A stretch of DNA of 11,062 nt from Euperipatoides rowelli (Eukaryota; Onychophora; Udeonychophora; Euonychophora; Peripatopsidae). Shown here piece by piece: positions 1 to 8,453 of the stretch (position 1 is the first letter of the stretch; each line of letters begins with the position of its first letter). A program made the position numbers and the translations under genes. Location of the stretch: NCBI GenBank assembly GCA_003024985.2, contig PXIH01S0020517.1, one strand, 5' to 3'. Below the pieces are notes generated by a model. It saw only the letters and a program-made list of their open reading frames with translations. It had not been told where the DNA came from and did no database searches.

Positions 1-480
1 ATTCTTCTCTGTTATGCTAGCAAGCACACATTTCCAATGAATAATATTTTATAAGAATATATTATTAATTTGTATATTACAATACCCTTTACTACATTAC
101 CAATGCTGAAGAAGATCAGGGGGTTTCCATGTTTGGTATGAGAATCGTATTGCTCTAGAAGGTAACCAAGTGTACTGGTGGTGGGCTCAATGCAGATGGT
201 TCTTTAGAATTATATTGGAGGTGGTTCCATTCATCATCAGAATTTGCAATGTTATTAGGCATACATTTAATGCTTTTAGGTACAGACAAGTAAGAAGGAC
301 GTAATTGATTCATATGTCATTTGCCCTCCTTTCCATTATCGAATGACACTAAAAATGTCACTGGGCTAAGCACTTGTTTATGGTGCTTTCAAAAGTTTTA
401 AGTTTATAAAGACATTATTACTGATATGTGTTTGGTTTAAGAAAATTGATAAACCTATAGTCAATATTTCTGACAAAGAT
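1..480. other. Unassigned AT-rich flank
   Basis: No gene is recognised here. Two overlapping open stretches occupy about 110-303, one on each strand. The + reading is rich in Trp and Phe (it includes GNQVYWWWAQC), and the - reading includes SDDEWNHLQY. Neither has a family match I can defend. The segment lies just upstream of the gypsy zinc-knuckle remnant at 481, so it might contain worn gag sequence, but none of the gag landmarks visible at 10355-10800 could be found in it. Confidence 0.4.
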
Positions 481-635
481 TGTAAGCTCTGTGGAAATCT
501 AACTGTTTAACTAAACAATGAATATGATTGTAAATTTAAAAAACTACATGTTTTATTTGCAACCAAAGAGGTTATATTAAGACAATTTGGCATTATATTA
601 TGCAAACCAAAAGAAGAAGAATTTAAGGCAAACAT
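481..635 (+). pseudogene. Gag nucleocapsid zinc-knuckle remnant
   Basis: In gypsy elements the C-terminal end of Gag carries two CCHC knuckles that bind the element RNA. Here the second knuckle reads TCFICNQRGYIKTIW at 546-590. The two leading Cys of C-x2-C-x4-H-x4-C are kept, His has become Tyr and the last Cys has become Trp. The first knuckle is broken up: Cys-x2-Cys-Gly-Asn starts at 481, and an Asp-Cys-Lys-Phe segment at about 525-536 follows after a disrupted stretch. A stop comes shortly after the second knuckle. The call rests on spacing and on the protease and RT downstream; taken alone it would be weak. Confidence 0.6.
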
Positions 636-783
636 CAAGATCAATGTAAATAACTTAACAAGAAAAAGTTAATGAAGGACATAATCAGTAAGTTACCTTA
701 TTTAATAAATGTGCCCTTGACTTTAAAACACCTGGTTAATGCCCAAAAGCCTATAATGCTTAATCACTGTGGATAATAAACAA

Positions 784-1143
784 GTTCCTTTGAAACTAGA
801 CACAAATGGAGTGGTGTCAATAATACCTAACTGTCTTTATACAAAATTTTGGCCAACAAGAAAATTATAGTCAACTCCAATTTATATTGAGAGCATTCAA
901 TCATTTAATAAAGATGATTGGACTCTGTAAAGTTAAAGTGGAATATAAAAAATTACACTGAGATAATCTGGATTTTATAATTACACAAAAAGGATTATCT
1001 ACACTACTTGGTCATACATGAATTCACACATTGGGTTTGTCCTCAAATATTTTAAATGGATTAGTGGATTTAAATTCCGTAAGTAATTCCGAACAGCAGC
1101 TTAAAACATTGTTGCATCGTTTTGAAGAATTGTTTTATTTTTT
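784..1143 (+). pseudogene. Retrotransposon aspartic protease remnant
   Basis: The retroelement protease cuts the Gag-Pol polyprotein and works as a dimer with one catalytic Asp per subunit. The active-site strand reads KLDTNGVVSIIP from about 793. The Asp codon is at 799-801, and an Asn sits where the family has Gly in D-T-G. The second half lies in another frame (911-1143) and ends with the typical GLSTLLGHT segment (the family form is L-L-G-R-D) near 990-1016, then a stop where Trp is usual. Then follows the linker to RT with the usual FEELF ending at about 1122-1136. At least one frameshift and several stops make it non-functional. Confidence 0.75.
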
Positions 1144-1158
1144 GGGGGGGGGGGGGGG
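1144..1158 (+). repeat. G15 homopolymer tract
   Basis: Fifteen consecutive G bases preceded by T-rich sequence lie between the protease and RT parts of the gypsy fragment, where the family has ordinary coding sequence. This is probably a slippage expansion in dead DNA. The true length is uncertain, because such runs are prone to sequencing error. Confidence 0.9.
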
Positions 1159-1167
1159 TGGATTTAA

Positions 1168-1810
1168 GGATATAAAGCCAAACTATTCTTAAAATAAGGT
1201 GCTTACTGTATGTCCAAGTTTTGTAAACATCGCACAGTTCCTTTTGCTCTTTAGCCAGCAATTGAAAAAGTGTTATAAAAACTGCAGGAACAGGGCATAT
1301 TAAAACAAATAAAATTTTCAGAGTGGGCATCCCTGATTGTGTTATGAATAAAGAAAAATGGAAATATATTGGAATTTGTGGAGATTACAAAGTTGGATTA
1401 TACACAAATTTGAAGATAAATAAATACCCCATATCAATAGGATGACTATTAGCTAACTTAGATCTTTCACAAGTCTACCACCAGCTAAAAATTGAAGAAC
1501 AGTCAGCGCTTAATTTCTTACAATCAATACACACACAAGGAATTATTCAGTGTTAGATGTTTACCTTTCGGTATAGATCCTGTGTCAGCAATTATTGTAC
1601 AACAAGTCATGGACAGCATTCTCTCTGGAATCCTAAATATTGCATGTTATCTGGATGATATTCTTAATACGAGTACAACTACAGACAAACATAGTGTCAA
1701 CCTCAAAAAAGTATTTCAAGCCTTATTAAATTCTGGTGTTTATCTAAATTTAAACACATAAATACAATTTTTTTAATGAAGAGTTACAGTATCGTGGGTA
1801 TATAATTAAT
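1168..1810 (+). pseudogene. Gypsy reverse transcriptase fragment with YLDD
   Basis: RT copies the element RNA into DNA. Visible parts in order are: the entry segment KFCKHRTVPFAL (1216-1251), the EWASLIV segment near 1321-1341, ICGDYKV after a frameshift at about 1374-1395, LANLDLSQVYHQLKIEEQ (about 1450-1503, containing the first catalytic Asp), FSVRCLPFG (about 1546-1572), and the catalytic YLDD box (1648-1659). NEELQYRGYIIN (1775-1810) is the start of the thumb-side segment. The longest uninterrupted piece is 1492-1761. There are several stops and at least three frame changes. Thumb, RNase H and integrase are missing because a LINE fragment takes over from about 1841. Confidence 0.9.
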
Positions 1811-1840
1811 ATTTTTATAAATTGGAGAATTGATAATTAG

Positions 1841-2415
1841 TTTTTTAAGAGGTTGTTTAAATTACCAATCTGTACTTTTGGTTATCTGATTAGATTAGAA
1901 CTTGCAATCCCTACAATCACACAAACCATAATTAAGATGATCTTGAATTATTGGATTAAGCTTCTGGAGATGCCGGAAACTAGATATCCCAGGATGGCTT
2001 TAGAGAGACTCTTAATCAGGGTGTTATTGTAGGTCAAACATTTAATTGACCTACATCGGTAACAGAAATAATGGGTAAATATGGTTATAATTATATGAAA
2101 TATTATAATGATTCTGTTAATAATTAATGTGCTTTTGCCATCTGTTTTAATAATTTAGAATAATATGAGACAGAATGACATTTCTCGGTTGAATTCTTCT
2201 TTATTTAATTCTATTTTTTGTAAAATAATTCCTACTATATTATCAGGAAATTATCTATTTTCATATGACCTTTTGAGATATACTAGATTACATATTCAAT
2301 TAAAACTTTTAAATAGTAGATGGTTATTATGTGAGGGATACTCTTTTGAGTCTCTTAAAATTGATATGTACTCTGTAACTCACCTAATATTGAAGATTTA
2401 AGACATTTATTATGA
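1841..2415 (+). pseudogene. LINE ORF2 C-terminal fragment
   Basis: This is the 3' end of a non-LTR retrotransposon reverse transcriptase ORF, downstream of the catalytic domain. From 1841 to about 2035 the frame reads FFKRLFKLPICT, then IRLELAIPTI and NYWIKLLEMPETRYPRMAL. These match the post-RT segment known in several invertebrate LINEs, with a Leu-Glu-Leu motif followed by a Tyr-Trp-(I/L)-(K/R)-Leu block. The same frame is open again at 2165-2401 (ISRLNSSLFNSIF, then LHIQLKLLNSRWLL). A one-base shift leads to LCNSPNIEDLRHLL (about 2371-2412), the beginning of the usual terminal Cys/His motif, cut by stops. The 5' part is missing, as in most LINE copies. Confidence 0.75.
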
Positions 2416-4427
2416 ACATAATAGAAAAAATATACTTAAAAATGGATCAGAGAAGTAGACTTGAGAGCGTGACCCAGAGTGAGGATTTTTTAAAATCTCC
2501 TTATTGAAACAATAGATATTAAAACTTTGTTTTTGTTTATTAAACATTTACATATGATTAGAACTAGGATATGATATTGTTGGAAATATAGATATGAATT
2601 TTGATTTTTGTAGATTTTGCTGTTGTTCTCTTTCTGGTAATTTTGATTTTGAATACATGATCCCATTGTAATGGTCTCTGACCAAACAATTATTTATAAT
2701 TAAATAATAAATAACTTTATTTTCTTCTAAAGTTGTTTGCAGATGTTTAGAAAAAAACTTGCCTGTATCCCTTTTAATTACATTGTTACAATTTTCTAAA
2801 GGTGTGAGTAATTAAATTACAAAACATAGGATAAATGGCCCTTCCCCCAAGATATTTTTTTTATTCAAATTGCTTTTCAACATTATCTAGACAAAGGTTT
2901 AGTTAATTTACATTTATAATAATATAACCATATCAGAAAAACCCACAAAGGTTTTAAACCTAATGGGATCTTGATAGGTGTGTGTGTTTGAAGATCATCA
3001 ATATTGACTGAAATGCAAGACTCATCTTCCCTTTAAAGGATAAATAATACTCCATATGCACAAATATTCATTAATAAAACACAATAAAACTAATGATTTA
3101 AAATCTTTATATTATTTTAAAACATTAATTAAAAGACAAAATACAACAAGAATGCCAAGTTTGATTTATAAATATTATAATTTTATGTATTTGTCAACCA
3201 ATATCCTTGCTGTAAAGAGACTTTTTTTGAACGTGCTTATACAATTTTAGAATTTCTTTAATTGATTCACCTGAGGCAAAGTCAGGAGACTTTTATTTGC
3301 ATATACTGTAATTGTCCAATGAGGATACTTTTTACATAAAAACATGAGAAAACAATGATTTATCACATTATTAGATCAGAAATACATTCTAAAGCAAATG
3401 ATTGTTTGAAAACTCACCACCCCCTAGTTAGTATGTCTGCATGTAAAATGTGTGTTTATAATGTAAGAACTAAATATCCTGACATTGTGCAACACCAGAG
3501 TCTACTCCTTGTTTTATAATACTTGTTTTTTTAATGTGTATTTAAATTTGATTTTAAAATGTTATTTTAAATGATTTTGAATTTCATTTTGTTATATTAT
3601 TCTCCATCTCATTAAGTTATAAATAAAATGTAATTGTAATCAACTTGTAATTGCATATTTAATTAATTTTCTACACCCCCCATCCCTGTACCCGGATCAG
3701 ATGGAATGTATCTGAGAGATGAGCTCGGTGTGCTTGTTTTAAATGTATTTACAGAATGGTTATTGTGTAACCACTCAAATTCATAATAATTACCTAAAAT
3801 CCATTGTAGTATTGGTCAGTTGAGTCTTGACCATCTGGCCTGAATAGTTGTTTTGTTATAACTCTTTTGTATCTGTGAGGTACATAGACGAGACATGCCA
3901 AGGAAGGGGGGGNTTAAAAACCAAAATAACTAATTTTCTTTAATAATAGCAGTCAGGCAATTTCACAAACCATCTTAATNGATTCCTTGCCCTTAAAAAC
4001 ATATATTTAGACACTTAAATGATGAGTATGACTGTCACAGGAGCAGAAATATATACAAAATAAAATCAGTTTCGGTCATTTTGGAAAATGGCGTCTAAAA
4101 CACCCGGTCCAGAATATGGTGATGTCTACCCAACTTTTTCTGACTCTCCCATATTCACTTCACTCAATTCTGTTGGTTAGACAAATCAGTACTAAAATTT
4201 TTACGGGACTCCATTACAGGGACTGTATTACATACTGTTGTAGTTCATTACTCACATTATGCCAGTTTCTAAAATTTTCATTTGAAAAAGTAATCTTACT
4301 CCCTCTTCCCCTCTAAATTAAAAATATTACTTGAAAATAATTAATTGTTTCTTTAAATGCATTAATATATGTTGAATTTAAATATTTGATTATAATTAAA
4401 ATATACCCTTGTGTTTTATAATTATAG
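2416..4427. other. AT-rich non-coding stretch
   Basis: No coding exon, RNA gene or clear mobile element was found. The open frame at 3056-3250 is AT-rich and of low complexity, and I regard it as chance. Around 3619-3653 there is an AATAAA followed by short TAATTG-like units, which resembles the tail of a retrotransposon but has no body attached. Isolated N calls at 3913 and 3980 mark base uncertainty, the first next to a G run. The stretch immediately before 4428 is probably intron. Confidence 0.6.
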
Positions 4428-4598
4428 TGGATTGTCCTGCTATTGACATTGATTTTGGTGGAGTTAAAATGAGACAAACGTGGTTAACTATCGAAGCCCA
4501 TTTTTGGTGTGATCATGACTATATATTAGTTGGAGAAGATATATTAGTCTGTGCCCTTGGACATTGGGATAATGAGCCACCTATCTGTGTTCCAAAAG
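4428..4598 (+). CDS. Single sushi/CCP domain exon (internal, partial gene)
   Basis: One internal exon of 171 bases encodes a complete sushi (complement control protein) module, an extracellular fold of about 60 residues used for protein binding. An AG acceptor (4426-4427) precedes it and GTAAGG (4599-4604) follows. Both borders are phase 1, the usual layout for shuffled sushi exons. All four Cys are present (codons at 4433, 4508, 4550 and 4586), spaced 25, 14 and 12 residues apart. The late Gly-x-Trp (GHW) and P-x-C ending (PPICV) fit the family, as does the C-x3-Y-x-L-x-G stretch after the second Cys. There are no stops. The full protein is probably a secreted or membrane multi-sushi protein, but the window does not show which one. 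No second sushi exon was found. Confidence 0.9.
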
Positions 4599-5363
4599 GT
4601 AAGGATTTTTTTTAGTTTGCTATATGGATTTGTTCTATCTCTATACATATCTACTTTATATGCAATATATATTATCATGATCAATATTTTGGCACAATCT
4701 GCAATCTGTTTGATTCACACATAGGGAAGCCTTTTAGATCTGCCTAATTCACTGTAGCCTATTTAGTCATTTTTGTTACAATTATACTAACATCTGTTGT
4801 GATGGAGGAGTTTGTATCATAAGGTATTTGTTATTGGTCAAAATTAGGGAATGGATCAGCCATCTTGTTTAAATGTGATTTCAAATTTTTAATTTCAAAT
4901 TCAATTTATTTGTAAGAATTTACATCCTTGTGCAAAGTATTTTACGGACAATGAATTAGTTATTATAAATATAGCAAAACTAATCAAACAATATCACAGA
5001 CAAACTGCAAGAAATTGAATAATATGACAATATAAACCACAATAAATATAAAAATTTCTTGCATTTGAATTAACAAATTGCTAGGCTTACCTTCATTTTT
5101 AGATATAGTGTTATATATTTTTTAAAATATTGTAATGAATCTCTAAAGAAGTCTTGCTCTAGACAATTCCATATCTTTAATTATACAAATATTATTTTTA
5201 AAAAGTTCAGAGGAGACCTTAGGAGGAGACCACCGAAATATCACATTTGTGTATAGAATGAAAGTTCTAAGTTCAGTGGCGTATCTACATAGGCACCAAA
5301 CAATACAATTAATATATACATTCTGTATATAAAATATAGATATAATTATATATAACACAAAAA
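4599..5363. other. Probable intron, no gene seen
   Basis: This stretch starts with the GTAAGG donor of the sushi exon, so its first part is taken as intron. It is AT-rich, with no further sushi-like Cys pattern on the + strand. A phrase near 5274-5300 (AGTGGCGTATCTACATAGGC) resembles the ends of dispersed repeats, but no boundary, inverted repeat or tail can be shown. The - strand open frame at 5143-5358 has no recognisable content. Confidence 0.6.
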
Positions 5364-5446
5364 TTCCTTCCCCTTTTCCTTTCCTTTCTTTTTTCCTCTT
5401 CTTTTTTCTCTTTCTCTTCCCTTCCCCTTTCCTGCCCTTTCTCTAT
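5364..5446 (-). repeat. Polypyrimidine/polypurine tract, LINE 3' tail
   Basis: About 83 bases are almost pure C/T on the + strand. Read on the - strand this is a GA-rich tract about 30 bases downstream of the stop codon of the LINE at 5478-6170. The position fits a simple-repeat 3' tail or 3' UTR of that element. A stand-alone microsatellite cannot be excluded. Confidence 0.7.
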
Positions 5447-5477
5447 TTAAACACCACATATTAACAATGATAATTAG

Positions 5478-6170
5478 TCATACCTGTAAAGATCTAATAA
5501 AATCATGTATTCCTTCCTTAAAAGAAACAGTGCCTACTGCAAAAAATTCTGAAGGAAGAGAATTCCATACTCCTATAGATCTCCTAAAAATAGAACCATT
5601 GTGGATTTAGTTTCTAAAAGAAATGATTTACAGAAAATCTGCACATTCTAATATTAGTTCATCCTTTTAATTTGAAATAATAATTTCTGTTGTTTTTAAA
5701 ACTATTTCTTTATACATTCAAACAATATCATTTTTTATTAGTTGTTGTTTTGGAGATAAAACATCAAATTTTTTAAATCTTAAATTGTAACCAAATTTTT
5801 TGAAACCACATATTAATGATCTTTCAATTTTATGTATTCTATTTTTATTTTGAGTTTGAAAAATTTCTGAACCATAATTGATAATAGGTAAAATATAAAC
5901 ATTGTATAATATTTTAAATGTTTCAGAATCAAAAAATCTTAAATTATTTTTTAAATATCCAAATTTCTTTCGTATTGTACTATCAATAAATTCTAAATGA
6001 AATTTAAAATCATAATATTATTATCAAAGATAATGTTTAAGTCTTTATGCTTTACAACATTTTTTAAAGAATAATTTCCAATATGGTAAATAAATTCATC
6101 TCTTTTTTTTACTGATACTTAGATGTAGTGAAATGTTATCATTAAGCATGCACATTGCACAGGAACATTA
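5478..6170 (-). pseudogene. CR1/L2/jockey-like LINE reverse transcriptase, C-terminal part
   Basis: Read on the - strand, this is the region after the RT catalytic box of a non-LTR retrotransposon. It begins with a worn stretch (KKRDEFIYHIGNYSLKNV, then KHKDLNIIFDNN). A run of nearly 100 codons without a stop follows (about 6018 to 5721), including FGYLKNNLRFFDSETFKILY and ILPIINYGSEIF, which match the family pattern L-x-P-x-x-x-Y-G-x-x-x-W/F. It ends with the hallmark GVWNSLPSEFF and SFKEGIHDFIRSL, then a stop codon at 5480-5478. Two or more stops and frame changes lie between the blocks. The N-terminal endonuclease and the catalytic box are missing. It differs from the LINE at 1841-2415, so two LINE lineages are present. 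Confidence 0.85.
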
Positions 6171-6665
6171 GTTGAGGGCGTCCAGTCATTGACTCATTGC
6201 ATCAATAGACCGTAAAAGTGCAATTGATTCTTCAACGAGAATTTGTAGATTTCTGCAAAATTAACAATTATCGAGAAATTCAAACTTCTTTAATATTTAG
6301 GTCAATATTAATAATTACTGGGTCTATCATATCTCAAAATAATTTTATTTTTAAAAATAATAACATCAATAGAGACTTCACTCCTCAGTGTCACGTCAAT
6401 AGTAATAACAACAAGCCATCACCTTTTTTTAAAAAAAATCTGTCTCTTCTCACAAAATGATAGCCATTACTTTCAAGTTCGCTATTGTTTGTTAACTACG
6501 TGAGCTAGTTTTCAGTTATCAGGATTATGACTGAATTGGTGNGGGGGGGGTGCCAACATTTTTTTAGGGGTGTGAGGATGCCAAATTTGTAATTTGAGAG
6601 AGGGGGCAGGACCTAGATTACCTAGGCCAATAGTGACTTAAAGGGCCCCTAAGGGGGGCAATATT

Positions 6666-6794
6666 CATACAACTAAAAAATAAAAACAAATAGCTCATCA
6701 AAATATTCACAACTAAATAATTTGTCCTTTTTGTCATTAAGATGTCCATACAACAAAAAAAAAAGCTTATCAAAATATTTACAACAAAAACATA
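6666..6794 (+). repeat. Direct repeat pair, 81-bp period
   Basis: Copy one (6666-6715) and copy two (6747-6794) share a CATACAAC start, an A-rich middle, a near-identical TAGCTCATCAAAATATT / AAGCTTATCAAAATATT block and a CACAAC/TACAAC end. Spacing is 81 bases, so this may be two units of a short tandem array. The A-rich part inflates the similarity; the middle block is the convincing part. Confidence 0.6.
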
Positions 6795-6962
6795 AGCCAA
6801 GAAGTCATGGTACACCACTGGTACATGGCACCCACTCAATCACCAAAAATACAAGAAATTATAATTTTATAAGTCCACAGAATATTTTTTATGTTATTGA
6901 TCACATGCCCATCCATGTCCAATAGACTTGAGTCTAAACAATAGCTTTTACTTGTAATCAGC

Positions 6963-6986
6963 TACAAATATACAAACATATTTGTA
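6963..6986. repeat. Short hairpin, 9-bp stem
   Basis: TACAAATAT (6963-6971) and ATATTTGTA (6978-6986) form a perfect 9-bp stem around a 6-base loop. Such stems are common by chance in AT-rich DNA, so no role is claimed. Confidence 0.5.
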
Positions 6987-7346
6987 ACAGCTCAATTAAA
7001 TTTTTCCATTACTCATTTGAAAATTTTTGTTACCAACATAATATTTGTCAAGTTGAGGATCACAGTAGCTAAATAGTTTTAAAAAATACTTTATTAAAGC
7101 ACATTGTTAATAAATTGAATGGCTATTGTTATCTAAATCGATTATTAATGTTTCTAAGAAAGCATAATATAATTTATTTCAAAGTATAAAAGGTGAGAAA
7201 TGATACAAAACATAATTTTAAATGAAGACAAATAATTTTCACAGTAAGTCAGCCGAATAAATTGGTAAAAACAAATTGATTTGGTATTATACTTTTTATG
7301 ATGAAACATAATATCAAATTTATGTAAATGAAGAAAATATGAAATT

Positions 7347-7409
7347 ATCTACAACTTCTTCTGACCTATCAACAACCTTTTTACATCTTATTGGTAAGAA
7401 GTTGTAGAT
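7347..7409. repeat. Inverted repeat, 14-bp perfect arms
   Basis: ATCTACAACTTCTT (7347-7360) pairs perfectly with AAGAAGTTGTAGAT (7396-7409) across 35 bases. The arms are long and not simple sequence, so chance is unlikely. It may be a small foldback element or the core of a worn MITE. No flanking duplication was seen, and it has no long open frame. Confidence 0.75.
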
Positions 7410-7447
7410 TATGATGGGTTAATTATGAACCATGGGGCCAATTATAC

Positions 7448-7483
7448 TTTTAATGAATGTACAGTATTGTACTTACATTAAAA
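7448..7483. repeat. Imperfect hairpin, 15-bp arms
   Basis: Arms 7448-7462 and 7469-7483 pair at 13 of 15 positions around the 6-base loop AGTATT. It sits 38 bases after the 14-bp inverted repeat, and the two may be parts of one degraded foldback element. The function is unknown. Confidence 0.55.
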
Positions 7484-7782
7484 TACATAAAACAAAAAAA
7501 TACTGTAATAAAATGCTGAAACTTAAGGTATCATAAGACAAAGTTAGTTTGATTAATCAAATAATTTTTTTTGAGAAGTCAAATTGATACAACAAAAATT
7601 ATAAATTAAAATTATATACAGTATAGTTTTAAAACATCTATAATAAGCTTAAAAGATAAGCTAATTTTAAATTCCAGTTCTAGAATAGCCTACCAGCAGT
7701 TTCAAAAATTTCTGTGCAAGAAGTTAATATTAAAATTACCTTTTAATTACTCAGAGAATATAAAAAAAAATTATGCATAAAA

Positions 7783-8048
7783 TTTATTATGGTCAGATTC
7801 CGTTATCTGCCCACAAATATGGCTGACGATATTAAGTTGAAATTATCTAGATCCGCGCTCAGCAAAATATTATTTCACCTCTAGAGTATCCTAGGGTTCA
7901 GGGTTACTGTAAGGTTAGGATTGTAAAGAAAATATACTAAAATCAGTAAGAAAAAATACTAATTCCACATGCTACTACGTTTTAATTGTCACATAATCCC
8001 AATGCTAAATATGTTGGTGGGCAGATAACGGAATTTGACCTTTATTAT
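7783..8048. mobile_element. 250-bp MITE with 8-bp target duplication
   Basis: The element spans 7791-8040 and is flanked on both sides by TTTATTAT (7783-7790 and 8041-8048). Its ends are inverted repeats: the left end starts GGTCAGATTCCGTTATCTGC and the right end, reversed, starts GGTCAAATTCCGTTATCTGC. They match at 24 of the first 25 positions and more loosely for several bases beyond. The interior has no coding capacity and includes a GGGTTCAGGGTTACTG stretch of the sort often seen in MITEs. The 8-bp duplication allows hAT, P, Merlin or Mutator-like parents. The GG terminus argues against a standard hAT end and is compatible with Merlin. The superfamily is therefore open, but the element itself is clear. 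Confidence 0.93.
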
Positions 8049-8156
8049 GTAAGTCAAGACTAGGCAGTATAAATATAGAGTAAAAATCATAAATCTTATC
8101 AATATTTTTAAGATCTACTTACATTATTAGAATGAATGACATCAGATCATGTGATN

Positions 8157-8312
8157 TATATATATACATATAGATAGATAGACAGATAGATGGATAGATG
8201 GATGGGTGGGTAGGTAGATAGGTAAGTAGGTAGGTAGGTAGATAGATAGATAGATTAGATGGAGATAGATAGATAGATACTATTAGATAGAGATATATAT
8301 AGATAGAAAGTG
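8157..8312 (+). repeat. GATA/TAGA microsatellite
   Basis: A long imperfect array of 4-base GATA/TAGA units with GATG, GGTA and TAGG variants, beginning with a short TATA run next to an N at 8156. It lies between the MITE and the outer edge of the gypsy - strand fragment. The exact length is likely to vary between individuals. Confidence 0.95.
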
Positions 8313-8322
8313 ATTGATGGAT

Positions 8323-8453
8323 TGTAATACCTGTTGCTGGAAATTAAATGTTTACTCCACTAGATATCTGTTATTACACATTTATTGTACTGTAATTTGT
8401 CAGATAATAGTTAAATACACTCTTAATATCTATTATGCACGTAACATATTACA
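8323..8453 (-). repeat. Possible short 3' LTR
   Basis: Read on the - strand, this 131-base segment begins TGTAATATG and ends GGTATTACA, giving the 6-base inverted termini TGTAAT/ATTACA that LTRs usually carry (TG...CA). It holds an AATAAA signal at + 8386-8381. A purine-rich run (AAGGAAGATGAC on the - strand) lies directly inside it, where the polypurine tract should be. It sits at the correct end of the pol fragment. Its length is short for a gypsy LTR and no partner copy is in the window. An alternative start is TGTCATGG further inside, at about 8501. Confidence 0.35.

Larger units (their letters stand above)
481..1822 (+). mobile_element. Ty3/gypsy retrotransposon fragment, gag end to RT
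   Basis: This is a fossil of a gypsy-type LTR retrotransposon related to the K02A2.6-like group. The order of recognisable parts, gag zinc knuckle, aspartic protease, then reverse transcriptase, is the expected gag-pol order. All parts are on the + strand but spread over all three frames, with many stops. The 5' LTR, most of gag, RNase H, integrase and the 3' LTR are absent. The 3' side stops after the first RT region, and an unrelated LINE fragment starts within about 30 bases. The family is clear from motif order and spacing; the subfamily is an inference. The copy cannot encode working proteins. Confidence 0.85.
6171..7790. other. Non-coding repeat-rich stretch
   Basis: No gene is supported. 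The open frame at 6218-6460 is a low-complexity Asn/Ile/Lys-rich reading with no family signal. From 6541 to about 6660 the sequence turns G-rich (a run with an N at 6542, then AGGGGG and AAGGGGGG blocks), which suggests a worn repeat of unknown type. A repeat pair follows at 6666-6794, then hairpins at 6963-6986, 7347-7409 and 7448-7483. The remainder is plain AT-rich DNA up to the MITE target duplication at 7783. Confidence 0.55.

Noticed and set aside
110-303. A transposase of the ISXO2/Merlin kind, suggested by GNQVYWWW in the + frame
   Set aside because: Only a few residues resemble the family, a frameshift would be needed, and no catalytic acids can be placed. A link to the 8-bp-duplication MITE would be speculation.
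3056-3250. 64-codon open frame on +
   Set aside because: Low-complexity Asn/Tyr/Lys/Ile reading in AT-rich DNA, with no motif and no splice or neighbour support.
4116-4316. 66-codon open frame just before the sushi exon
   Set aside because: Looked at as an upstream exon or signal peptide; it has Leu/Ser-rich hydrophobic runs but no clear splice donor, no sushi pattern and a composition expected by chance.
4409-4427. ATG at 4409 as the start of a small protein containing the sushi domain
   Set aside because: The bases 4409-4427 read as an intron end (T-rich run then TTATAG). The phase 1-1 borders fit a spliced internal exon better than a free-standing ORF without a signal peptide.
4853-4880. 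Second sushi-like segment (GNGSAILFKCDF)
   Set aside because: Only one Cys and no downstream Cys, Gly-Trp or splice site in the right phase.
6218-6460. 80-codon open frame on +
   Set aside because: Asn- and Ile-rich, no known domain, and no sign of conservation or signals.
6618-6925. Overlapping open frames on both strands
   Set aside because: They arise from the repeat pair and the A-rich runs, not from coding sequence.
8157-8312. CRISPR array or regulatory GATA cluster
   Set aside because: Units are 4 bases with no unique spacers; this is a plain microsatellite.
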